The notes under the pieces were generated by a model. That model saw nothing but the letters and a program-made list of their open reading frames with translations. It searched no databases and had not been told where the DNA came from. A stretch of DNA of 64,000 nucleotides, taken from positions 1,488,001-1,552,000 of the forward strand of contig JAWZYV010016058.1 of NCBI GenBank assembly GCA_038373885.1. The letters are read 5' to 3'. A program made the translations under genes and the position numbers. Source of the stretch: Cheiracanthium punctorium. Taxonomy: Eukaryota; Arthropoda; Arachnida; Araneae; Cheiracanthiidae. Shown piece after piece: positions 1 through 10,867 of this stretch (the first letter of the stretch is position 1; each line of letters starts with the position of its first letter).

Positions 1-205
1 TAATAATTCGGAAAATAATTTTTTTTGTCGATTTTTAAAAAAAGTCATATTTTTCATATATTTTTAAATTTCAAGCTCGATGCGCAACCCCAAGACGTTG
101 TCGTAGAACATTCAAATTTTACACACGTCTTATTTATATCAATATACAAATTTTGAGACCTCAGGAGATAAAGATTTCGAAAAAAAAAATTCGATCCACC
201 CTAAT
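1..205. mobile_element. Partial DNA-transposon end with CCACCCTAA terminus
   Basis: The window opens inside an AT-rich segment that ends in CCACCCTAA, just after a poly-A run. Read on the minus strand this gives a start of TTAGGGTGGA. The same ten bases open the repeat at 61547, upstream of a transposase pseudogene. I infer that this is one terminus of a related non-autonomous DNA transposon whose other end lies outside the window. No target-site duplication can be checked. Confidence 0.35.
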
Positions 206-2624
206 GGATATCTATATGGCGATATAGATATTTATAAACGCGATGGCGAACTGCATTGCATCGTTAAAATTAAATTATCTGAAGAGGCATTTGCAGTGTT
301 CAGTGGGAACCGCAATTTGGCAAATTATAGGTTTATGGAGTAGTCTTATAGGGCAGAAAACTGAGTGATTTAAACCATGTTTATTCATTATCTAACATAT
401 TATTTTCACATTTATATTTATATTCAAATCCATAATGAAATTCTGAAATTAAAAATAGTAAATTCCTTAAAACATTAAAAATCTCAATTTATATAGTACT
501 TCATTGATCAATTATATCCCGCTGCTTTCAGTCCGATCCATCTATTATCTATTTGTTCGACCAGTCTGTGTTCGTACATATGAATTGTGAATGATATAGT
601 CATAATTTATATGTACCCACGGGTAATTATCTCATCGAGTATTATTTATTGACATGTAAATACAGTGGTGATAACATCGATTTAAACCTAAGAAATTTGA
701 CGGTTTCTACATTTTTAACTTCAATATTAATTAAACCGCGAAAACTATGCACTAGCTATTTCAACTCTTATATGCAATTATTTTGTGAATTTTGATGATC
801 ATGTTTCAATAATAGTCAAAGAATCATTTAAACCCAAGCTTAGATATAGGCAAATATTTCGATTAAGATTGTATTCTATTTACTTTTAGCAACACCGCTG
901 TTCTACTGACTTTTTACATTTGCGAATAATTAGTACAATGTGCTTAAGATGAAATAAGTGTCTAACACAATCTATTTCGATCGTTATTAAATTAAACTCT
1001 TTATATTTATTCAGAGCTTTAAGATTTAGTTATAAGTTTCTATTCTATTCAGAAACAATTATTATATTCATTTACAGCCATTTAATGCTGTACAGTTTAA
1101 TTGACTCAATAAATTTATTTTCAACTTACAGTGTAGAAGCTAAAATATTTATACTTTAAATTTTACAGGTCAATTGCGATTCAATCTAAGTACATAGAAG
1201 TTACTGGCTTCTATGTATTCAGAAACAATTATTATATTCATCTACAACCATTTAATGTAATAAGGTTAATTGGGTCAATAAATATAATTTCAACTTACGG
1301 TGTAGAAGCTGAAATATTTATAATTTAAACTTTACTTTTTTGTGCCGCTCAAATAATTTTATTTTTGCAACTTACTATTCTACTTGACAACGCAGTATAT
1401 GCTTATGGACATTCAAGAAATTCGACTTCATAGGTTAATTGTTTTTTAATAGTGGTTTTTCCTTCATTACACAGCTATAGAAAACTGCATGGATTCAGAT
1501 ATAATAGCATCTATTTTTTTGATCGGTCGCTTAATTCGATATCAAAATGATGAATTAATTTTAAGAGTTTAATTTTTCCCACCTGAATATATATTTCTTT
1601 CAAAATACATTTAATTGAGCCATTAACATATATGTTCTTTCAACTTCAAATAAACATTTAAGATAGAATTTAATTAAATTTGGATTGGTTTGAATTAAAT
1701 TTTATGTTTATTTCATATTAAGAGCTCTGTGTTAATTACAATCATTGCAATTTAATAAAACTATCAATGTTGGCCATTAACAGCTTATTATGCTAAATTA
1801 GTGACTAAATTAGCCGTTATATTGCTATTAATTTTAAGCCATAAATTGTTAAAATTCACTTCTGTAATGAAGAAACTAAAATAACTTTATCCTACACAAT
1901 TTAATTAATTGTTTGTTGCTAAATATTTGAGCGTTGCGATAAATCCGAATTATTTCGTTTTCATTCCCTTTGATATTAAAAATGCATTTAATGAAGATTG
2001 AATAATGCAAATTTTGTGGTTTTAATTATTTATAAATACGTTAAGGTAATGCTTTTCATAAATATAGGATGCATAAATATATTCAAGAATGAAAGTTTTA
2101 GTAATAAATATATTCATTAAATGCTGAAAAGCGAAGCTTTGTTCAAGAAATTCCTCTTATGAAACTTAAATATATTTGTATATTATGAATAGATTAAAGC
2201 TATTGAATTTGCGTCAAGCGTTTATCTTGAATAAGGAATTATTTCGTAGATAATGACTGAATTTCACAATTGAATACTGAAATGAATTTCTTTATATTTT
2301 CTGGAATTTATATTAATGTAATATATTTCACTTCACTATTCCTTTTACCGAATTACTTCTCCTTAATGTCAGATTTCTACAATTTTGTCTCAAGCACATG
2401 GATTCATCTTCAGAAATATTTTAATTCCTTAAAATTTCGTTTAAAATATGTAGTAGAAGGTGGCCTAAAATTATCCTAAAGGGTAAAACGATCCACATAC
2501 CATTCGCATACGTTATTTTAAAATTTTTAATAAATCTGTAAAATAAAAAAGAGTCATAGTAAAAAAATAGAATATTTCAAAATTATAATTCAAAAATTAT
2601 GACTTGCAATAAAAGCAGAAATAA
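206..2624. other. AT-rich intergenic DNA, no gene seen
   Basis: This is AT-rich DNA with stops in every frame. A 69-codon open frame at 2270-2479 has no recognisable domain and is probably chance. The only structure noticed is the direct duplication at about 1040-1341, listed separately. Confidence 0.6.
1040..1341 (+). repeat. Direct duplication, about 125 bp, period 170 bp
   Basis: Two diverged copies begin with ATTCAGAAACAATTATTATA at 1047 and 1217 and stay alignable through GTGTAGAAGCT and AATATTTATA. They differ by scattered substitutions and small indels, so this is an old local duplication. The flanking ATTCTATT/CTATGTATT may be part of the unit. No coding potential. Confidence 0.7.
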
Positions 2625-2762
2625 ATTAAATTATTTAATGGGGAGTCGCGCATTTTGATATCGGCCGAAGGTCTGCCACGATGGCTAGGTTCCGGTACTG
2701 GAGTTTTTTCAATCGATGGATCATTTTACTTGGCAGTATGGCTGCCCATTTTAGGTCATATT
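2625..2762 (+). other. Short GC-richer open segment, identity unknown
   Basis: Between two AT-rich deserts there is a roughly 140-bp patch of clearly higher GC that is open in one plus-strand frame for about 45 codons, ending in TAA at 2760-2762. The peptide contains LPRWLGSGTG and FYLAVWLPILGH. It has no start codon in frame and no obvious splice signals. It could be an exon fragment, a repeat fragment or chance. I do not recognise it. Confidence 0.15.
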
Positions 2763-5700
2763 ACTGGATAACGCTGAGAAACATAACAAACTTAGCAAGT
2801 GTAATACCCATCCAAAAACATACTCTTTAGTAAACCAAGTCGCATTTCTATACATGAAAGACTGTATGTATAAATAAATAGGGAATGTACTGCTTACCTT
2901 ATAACAAATGTTAGAAAATCCAATTTTTCGAAAAGTTCTATTTAGACGCGTAATACTGTAACCTCTTAATTACGGCCATCGTTTCTTCTTCATTTGGCAC
3001 AACTAGTTTATGTGTTAGCTTTACCAGTATCTAAAAAAACCTATTTTGATCATTTTGCCTGCTAGGATCATTTTGGACCCCCTTCCCCTAATTGTAAATT
3101 TAAATTCAACTCTACAAATTTTTAGCTATATCTAAATAATAATAAATCTTGTGAATGTATTTTATCCGGAGTAAAATGTATTAATAGTACGATGCAATTA
3201 AAAACAATCTATGCTTTGTAATACAAGAACATTTTAACTACATTTTGAGAAGTACTAGTTATATAATTTGATTAAAAAATGAATTGTAATAATTAAAAAT
3301 CTTAAATTTTGAGATTTCTTCAGTTTAGTTACAGATGTAAGCTGTTTAGGCTTAAGTTTGTTGGAGGTTTACTGTATTTCCCTGTGAATTTCAACTTTCG
3401 AATGTCCGCCTACACACTTACTTTATCCTTAAAATTTGAGATTAAAAACTTTTAACTTTCAGTATTTATTATCATCATGTTTTTATTTTCTCAACCAACT
3501 TCTTGAATCTCAATAACCCCATGAAATTTGATAGCCTTGTTGTTTAAATTGAGCCTTTTTTTGAAATGAGGACGGTGCCAATGTTTAGCTCCATTACTAG
3601 AAAATTAATCTAACCTACCATTCCTTAGGTAATACATACAAATGTTTGTTATTTAATAATTTCGGAGTGCGAAGTACAATATTCTAACGATTATGTAATA
3701 TGCATGTTCTGTATTACTGATATTTTTTAAGTACGATTTAATAATTCTTCAAATAATGTAGCCGTTCATTGAAAAAGACGAAAACAAATCTACACAGAAA
3801 CTTGTAACATAAAAGCAAACAGTCAAAATCTCCTGATACCCTCATAAAGTACATTCATTCGTAATGGATTTTCAGTATTGAACTAAAAATAAGTTAATGT
3901 TATGTGTTATTTAAATTTATCTCAACACACATTCTGGATATTTCATAGGTATCTGGCAAAGAAATTTAAAGCATTAACTTAAATTATTCCAAGTACTTTA
4001 GAAAGTTTTCCAAAAAAGCCATTCATTGTGTATTCAATGAATAAAATCACCTTCAAATACGGGTTAAATCTCATGTGGCAAAGTGTTGAGAAACAAATCC
4101 AGTCCCTTTCAATACATTTTGATCAAAGTAAACCTGTATTTTCTGTCCCATATTTGCATCTTAAACATGAAGAAAAGATAGAAAAAAAATTCTTCTTTTC
4201 ATGTCCCGCTCTTATCGGTGATGAAAAAAGATCTATCAAAAACATAGTTCTTCTTGTATTCAGCTGCACAATATTTTGAATATTTTTTTTTTCCATATTC
4301 ATAGTACTGAAATACATTATTAATTATATTAAACGTAGGCTGTAGTTTTTATTGGTTAAAGAGAAGTATGAGATGTAGACATATTAGAACACGATTAAAT
4401 TGAAGCAGGTATGTCCTGAATTTTCAAATAGTATCGAATCTCCTAATTTCATTCTATGTAATCGTTGCATCGTATTTTCATTGCCAATAATCTGAAATAT
4501 AAATTGCATTATCGTATTATGATAGTCTTTTCAATTGTAGAGCTGCAGGGATTTACTATTTCTATTTCTATCAAAGTACTCTCTTCATATTTTAACGTGT
4601 TCTACTGACGTTAATAAAGAAATTTTTAGGAGACAAAATTTAGTTCTGTCATTTGCGTTGTAATAGAATTTTTAATAGCGATTGTAGCTTTCATCAAAGA
4701 TCCTGAGATACACGCACAGTCCCCTCTTTTCCCTGTCTCCCTTTCTCTTCTGTCTATCAATCTATCGACATATCCACCTATCGCGCCTTCTTTATCTGTA
4801 TCTCTTTTTCTTTGTGCATTTCGTAACATAGTTATATAATTTTACAGATTTTAAAAAAACCTAAAATCCTAATTAAAACGCTTAAAGAATACACAAAATT
4901 TATTAAAAAAACTATTAATTCAGTTTATTTTATATTATTTTATTTTTACGTTCCGTATGCACCTAATTGAGTTACTTACTAAAGCAAATATTTTGAAGTT
5001 TTGAGTTTTCATTTTTTTCTTTAATTAACAAATATTTATTATAAAGTTATCACATTTCACAAAAAGTATAAAAACTAATTTCAAAGATATTTTTTATTTC
5101 CCTAGTACTGATATACGCTTCATAATGTAAGAGAAGTAACCTTCAATTTTAAAGTAATGTTATTAGGATATCTAAAAGTGGCCAAAATTTTCTGGAAGAA
5201 ATATGAGTTCTCAGTAAGCTAGAACTCTGTAACGGATTTAGAAAAAATAAAAATGTAAATGACCGGCAGAATTTTAAATGTATATCAATTTTGTAACACT
5301 GAAATCTATAAATATTTTACAACACAATATTTTCATTACATAATATGAATAAGTTCAGATTTTAATTTCTGTGTTCTAAATGTAATATCCTTTGCCATTT
5401 TCTTAAATTCCCATCTTTCTCACAGTTATGATATCTTAATTTCGTTTTGTATATTACTTTTGTTTTCGCAGTTAATGTATAATTTGGCTTCGTTAGGCGC
5501 CCATATATCGTGTTTGTTTCACTCTCCAGAATTTTCCCACAGGGCTTCAATAAAATTTCTAAGCTCTCTTAACCCTCCCCTGTTGGCGAGTCTGCATATT
5601 AAATTTATTAGAAATGAATTATGTCAAACTGCTTACTGGAGTTTTTTACAACTTGGCAATTTAATTGGCAACCGTTCTTTCTCGCTTCTGGTGCTATCGC

Positions 5701-7546
5701 CAAGTGGGCTTATTGTATTCCCATGCCTTTCATTGTGACTCATTTTTTTTTATAGAGAGGCCGCACTTTTTTCTTGTCCATGCCTACCCACCGCACAACA
5801 GTCTGTTATTTACTTCTAAAAATGATGCTTCAGTCCAGACATGAAGTAAATTTTTAATAGTTTTTGTTCGGCACCGTATTCTCGTTTTTTTTCTGCGTTA
5901 TAGTATACTCCACAGTAGAGCCTGTATCGCTACTTACCCCAGTTTCTTAAAAAGACGGCCTCCCAAACTGCAGCACAGAATTCTAGTACTATTCATTCTG
6001 TTATTGACTTCTTAGTATGTTATTCACACATGAGCTCAAATATTCAATGACATTCATCAGTAACCAAACACGTGATGCGTTTTCATTTATATACCAGTTA
6101 AAAGAAGGTAGATCTGCACGATTTGTTCTTCGGTGAAGTGGCAATACCTGGTATTGCTATCTGCTTCGTTTCCGAAGACCAAACGCCATTTTCCACTCAT
6201 TTAAACCTCACTCCTGCGGACTTCTAGCTTCCAAGACTAAATAAAGGAGTTGAACTTGAATTTCCAATAATTCCATCAATAGTTCTTCTTCCATCAATAG
6301 TTCTCAGCGGTTTTTGCAGACTGCTACTGGGAGGCCAGGGACCGTTTTGATACATAGACTATTTGATACAGCTGAGTTTTTTGTTCGTGTGTTTTCTTTC
6401 TTTTTTACCACTCCTTGGCTGTATTTGTCTTCCTATCTTGCCATTGGAAAAAATGAATAGTTCTCATTTCTTTGCATAATCTTATAGGTTGCTTCTGAGA
6501 ATTTTTTCAAACACAAAAAATCATTCTTAAAAATGTCTAAACACTGTACATCTTTCAAAAAACAATTATTCTATTAAGATTTAAATTCCCGTAACTTGGT
6601 GAACAAGAGTCCATGACTAAACCGCCATAAAATTCAATATTTTCATTCAAAAGACATATTTTTCAGGGATTTCAAAATTTACATACATGTAACGCGTTCC
6701 AAAATAATACAAAAATGCTTGTATACGTACATACAAGCATACATATACTTGTGAATGTATATACTTGTATGTACGGGCATTCTCGTATACATGCACACAT
6801 ATATAAATATATGATTCATCAATACACATAAAACTATCACCACTTGTTAGCTATTTTCAGTCGGCCCACGTCTGTTCAATCCATCACATGTTTTATTACA
6901 GTTCCTTTGCCAAAGTAAATATTGATAAACCCACATGGAGGTTAACAGTTGACAGAAAAATAAATGATTGTTCTGATAAGTGAACCACGGGTTTTGCTTT
7001 ATCGATTCCAAGAAACCGTTCAAACGCTGAACTGTTAAATGGAGTATACCATCAACGAGTTATTTATTCACGATAATGGCCTGCAATGGTGGAGACGTTC
7101 TTAAAATTGCAAATTGGATGCTGAGGCATAACGACGCTTCCCAAGAGGCTAAATGTGTGCAGTTCTTTTCTTGGAATAAAGAACGTGTGGTTTCCAGCGC
7201 CACCTGTTCCTGACAGGGACTGCATCTGATTTCTGTGTATTTACCCGGTGATGTGGCAGTATTTATTCTTGTTGCTCGATAAATCATAGGTTTTTCCAGA
7301 CACAAGACAGGGTACGCCTTTAATGGTGCTCCAGAGAATGTTAAGTAATTTGTAATGACAGAAATTGTTTGGAAGGTAAACAGACTTGCGGTTAAAATTT
7401 TAAATATTGAATTATTCAGAAAGTGTTCACGCGTTCAGACTTATTATTTAATGTGGAAGTTAAATTCACCTAAATATCACAATTTTTGATCTTTTCAATT
7501 CAGGACGAAAAATGCGTTTAGTTGAATATTTATTATATATATATAA
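2763..7546. other. AT-rich intergenic DNA with a pyrimidine-rich tract
   Basis: No gene is supported. The open frames in this stretch (for example 4028-4279 and 5460-5738) have no recognisable domain. A CT-rich tract at about 4718-4815 opens a spurious charged minus-strand frame. A short GATCATTTTGGACC segment at about 3057-3085 resembles a transposon end, but no partner was found. Confidence 0.5.
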
Positions 7547-7600
7547 CTAGGTTGTTCGAGCCTCGTCAGGGGGAGACTCCCCTGAACTCCCCTAATTTTT
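7547..7600 (-). mobile_element. Possible Helitron-type 3' end (minus strand)
   Basis: Read on the minus strand the segment contains a GGGGAG/CTCCCC hairpin, then about 16 bases, then CTAG followed by T. A short hairpin before a terminal CTAG inserted next to T is the layout of Helitron 3' ends. The rest of the element and its 5' TC end were not found, so this is only a suggestion. Confidence 0.22.
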
Positions 7601-7913
7601 TAGTTTTATTGCCATATTAAAGCGATATTAATTGATTATGTCATTTTATCTCTCATCTTTCGTGTATTTCGCCTGGTAACCCTATTTTGAAATTTTTATG
7701 ATTGTGACCTATTTATAGAAAAATACATGTGATGCATATTCTACAGCTTACAAAATATTGTAACAATAGATTAAAGCTGTTGTAAACTAAGAGTGTATAA
7801 ATATGTGTAAAATTATGTCGCATTTTTATGTCGCTTTTTTGGGACACAATTTTCGGACAATTTTCAATAAAGGTGTTGAGAGATAAAGTGACATAGTCAT
7901 TAATATATATATA

Positions 7914-9157
7914 CAGAGTGTCCAGTGCTAACGGAGCCCAATGGCTATTTTCTAAACCTTCAGACAGAGACACATTGTTAAAATTGAAAAAAATGATTTT
8001 AATTATATAATCTATTATACCAGGAACATCGAAGTCAATAAATCAATTCTTATAAAAATTACGAAATTTAAATTTTAATACGGTTCCCCGGTCCTACCAG
8101 TTATATTAAAAAAACAATTTCTTTATACAATTTCATGCACAGTAAAAAAAAAATCGTCCTTCTGCGACCAAAATTCACCGAGTTACAGCTGATTAAAGTT
8201 AGAGCATTTTTCGAGCAGCGAAATAGGAGTTGTATACAAAATGAATTTGAGAAAAATTAAAGTACATGGTTTTGAGCCTAGTAATATTTATTAGCAATTT
8301 CATTAACCATTTTATGAATGTAGATTGCAATAAAGAAAATTAACGTTTAACTATCTGTATCCAATAAATTAACATATAGACATAGCTTATATTAAATGAG
8401 CTGGTGTTAAATAACTTAAAAAATAAGGAGATAAAACACTTAATTAAACAGTGAATTTTAAAATGAAACATCTTAATATGCAGATATAAGCATTTTAGAA
8501 ACTTTAATATTAAAACTTTAGCTAGTGTAACATTTGCTACAAAGTAGCTTCCTACGGCTGCAATACAAATATGCACCACCGAGTAGAAAACTCTTCCTGT
8601 ACTTTGCGTAGCATACGCGGTGCTACACATATACGATTTAGTAAGTCTGACCCCGAATAGATTTTTTATAGAGCCTGACTATAACCTTCTGCTTTAAAGG
8701 TTAGTATTCTAAAATTTGTTTTGCTTCTTTCTTCGTATTATGCCAGAAAATGAAATTAAAACCTACAATTTAAAATTTCAATATTTATATGGTCCCTTAA
8801 AGGTTACCGTAACGGGACATTTTTTAACGTGGAAAAGTTACTTAAGTCAACAAAATATTTGGGGCTTTATGAATCTGTAAATTTCGGTCGTAGGAGGACG
8901 ATTTCTTTTTTTTTTTTTTTTGTTGTTGTTGTTACTGTGCATCAAATTATATAAAGAAAAAGCTTCTAAATATAACTGATAGAATCGGGGGACCGTAAAA
9001 ATTGAAATTTCGTAATTTTTATAGAAATTAATTTACTGACTTCGATTTTTTCTGATATAATAGATTTACAATTTAAAGCAATTTTGCAACTGGAACTATG
9101 TGTCTCTGACTAAAGTTTTAGGAAATAACTATTGGGCACAGTTAGCACTGGACTCTG
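7914..9157. mobile_element. Element with long (about 290 bp) terminal inverted repeats
   Basis: The left end reads CAGAGTGTCCAGTGCTAAC. The right end, reverse-complemented, reads CAGAGTCCAGTGCTAAC. Similarity continues inward for about 290 bp through GAGACACA, ATTACGAAATTT, TCAGTTATATT and GATGCACAGTAA-type blocks (left arm about 7914-8200, right arm about 8880-9157). Both ends lie in TA-rich microsatellite DNA, so the target duplication cannot be defined. The 680-bp middle shows no transposase. This is a foldback-like or long-TIR non-autonomous DNA transposon, or an inverted pair of one repeat. Divergence of the arms indicates age. Confidence 0.6.

Positions 9158-9202
<45 letters not shown>
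9158..9202. repeat. (TA)n microsatellite
   Basis: A run of about twenty TA dinucleotides starts just after the right end of the long-TIR element. Confidence 0.9.
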
Positions 9203-9204
<2 letters not shown>

Positions 9205-9240
9205 CATATAAAATAAATATTCAAATTAACATATTTTATA

Positions 9241-10651
9241 TAGGGTAGGTGGGGGCAAAGTTCCGCGATTTTGAATTATAACTCATTTCTGAAAAATTGC
9301 AACAAGTTATGAACTTGAACTTTTTATTACAATATAAGTTTTAAACCTTTACCTGTCATCTTGAATGATCACTTTTATCCAAAATATAATACATAAAACC
9401 TGGGAGTGACTTTTACAGATTTTGGTATTTTCGGTCTTTGCCCTATCTAATGGGATAAGGATCCCCGCACTTGATACAAAATCATAATGAAACCCACTTG
9501 AAAAGTTGCATTTGCTGCAAAATTATTCTTTGTCAGATTGTGAGATTGACTGCTATCAGCACCTTCAATACTGGCGGAGTATGATTGACTCATAATAACT
9601 AGTGGTGGACTTCATACAAAACTCATAATGAAAGCCACTTCAAAAGTTGCATTTGCTGCAAAATTATTATTTGTCAGGTGGTGAGATTGACTGCTATCAG
9701 CACCTTCAGTACTGGTGGAGTATTATTCAATTGTGCATTTTCTTTTATTTTGCTATGAACTGCATGGAAAATTTTGAATTAATATGATAAAAATCTCTAA
9801 AGTATATATTGTAAACTGAGTTTAACAAAAACAGATCAATATTAAGGAAAAATCACTTTCAATTAAATTTAATTAGAGAAACTTACAAAATAGGGGAAGA
9901 CAGTTGGCTGTTACAGAACTAAACGGTGCTGAAATCTCTAAAGGCCGTAGAAAAACTTATGATATTGCTAAAATGAACTGTTGTGCATGTAAATGTTGCA
10001 ATCACAAATCAAATCAGTGGCAAAATAATAATAATAATAATAAATAAATAACATAAATGCCTGGCTGAAAATTTTGTATGTCCATGTCAGCCAATACATT
10101 TTTCCGGTCCTCATGAACACCTTCTCTAGAAAGCCCAGAATTTAGCACAGCATGATGGTTATTTGAAAGCTAAGGACTTGACACAACATGCGAATATCAA
10201 ACTAACAAAACTATGACAACCCCAAAGTATAAGGAGCAAGATTCGAAATCAGATCTTTACCCAATCGTCCATGCGGATTCTTGCCCCACTGATGAAGATA
10301 TGAAAATTGGTTTCCTGCGATTTTAGTCAAAAGTCGTATCACTTGAAAGGTAAAGTAATGAGATCATTAATAGGTTAGCTTCACTTACAAAAAAACCATT
10401 AAAACATAAATCTGTAAAATTGTGATAAAAAAATCAGTTCAAACTTTTTTTTAAACAACAAAATACACATAAAAGTAATTTACCTTAATGTGTCAAAACT
10501 GACAATCGTACCTTCGTGATTCTTGTTTGCAAAACCTGCACAATCTGAGGAACTTGTGAAAAAAACCATCTTGGCTAATTTAGATTTTTAATTAATTAAA
10601 AAAAGCATGTGGATCTTTACTCCGTACAGACTTTTACCCCCGTCTACCCTA
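9241..10651. mobile_element. Putative non-autonomous DNA transposon, GGGTAG-type ends
   Basis: The left end TAGGGTAGGTGGGGGCAAAG is matched by the reverse complement of the right end, TAGGGTAGACGGGGGTAAAA, giving about 16 of 20 matching bases. The interior repeats related phrases such as TCTTTACCC and TTGCCCC. No transposase and no target duplication were found, so the class is unassigned. The (TA)n tract on the left may hide a TA target site. Confidence 0.5.
9471..9735 (+). repeat. Tandem duplication, period 141 bp
   Basis: Two copies share AAAAGTTGCATTTGCTGCAA (starting at 9501 and 9642), then TTTGTCAG, GTGAGATTGACTGCTATCAG and CACCTTCA. They differ at a few positions. The duplication lies inside the element with GGGTAG-type ends. 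Confidence 0.8.
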
Positions 10652-10867
10652 CCGAATTCCATATTGTCGGCCGAAAACGCCACTAACATTATAAACTACT
10701 AAATATTAATTTTTTTTAATGAAATACCAATTTAAAAGCAAGTATAAACATGAAACTATTAAAAAAATTCAAAAGATTTTTAAAATGTGTTACTCACTCT
10801 CATGTTTCGATGCACTCTTGACTTTAAATATTGAAATTTGATTTAACAAATGGAATTTCGATCTTAA

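Noticed and set aside
4626..4829. Charged Arg-rich minus-strand frame
   Set aside because: It is the complement of a CT-rich low-complexity tract; no start context or homology.
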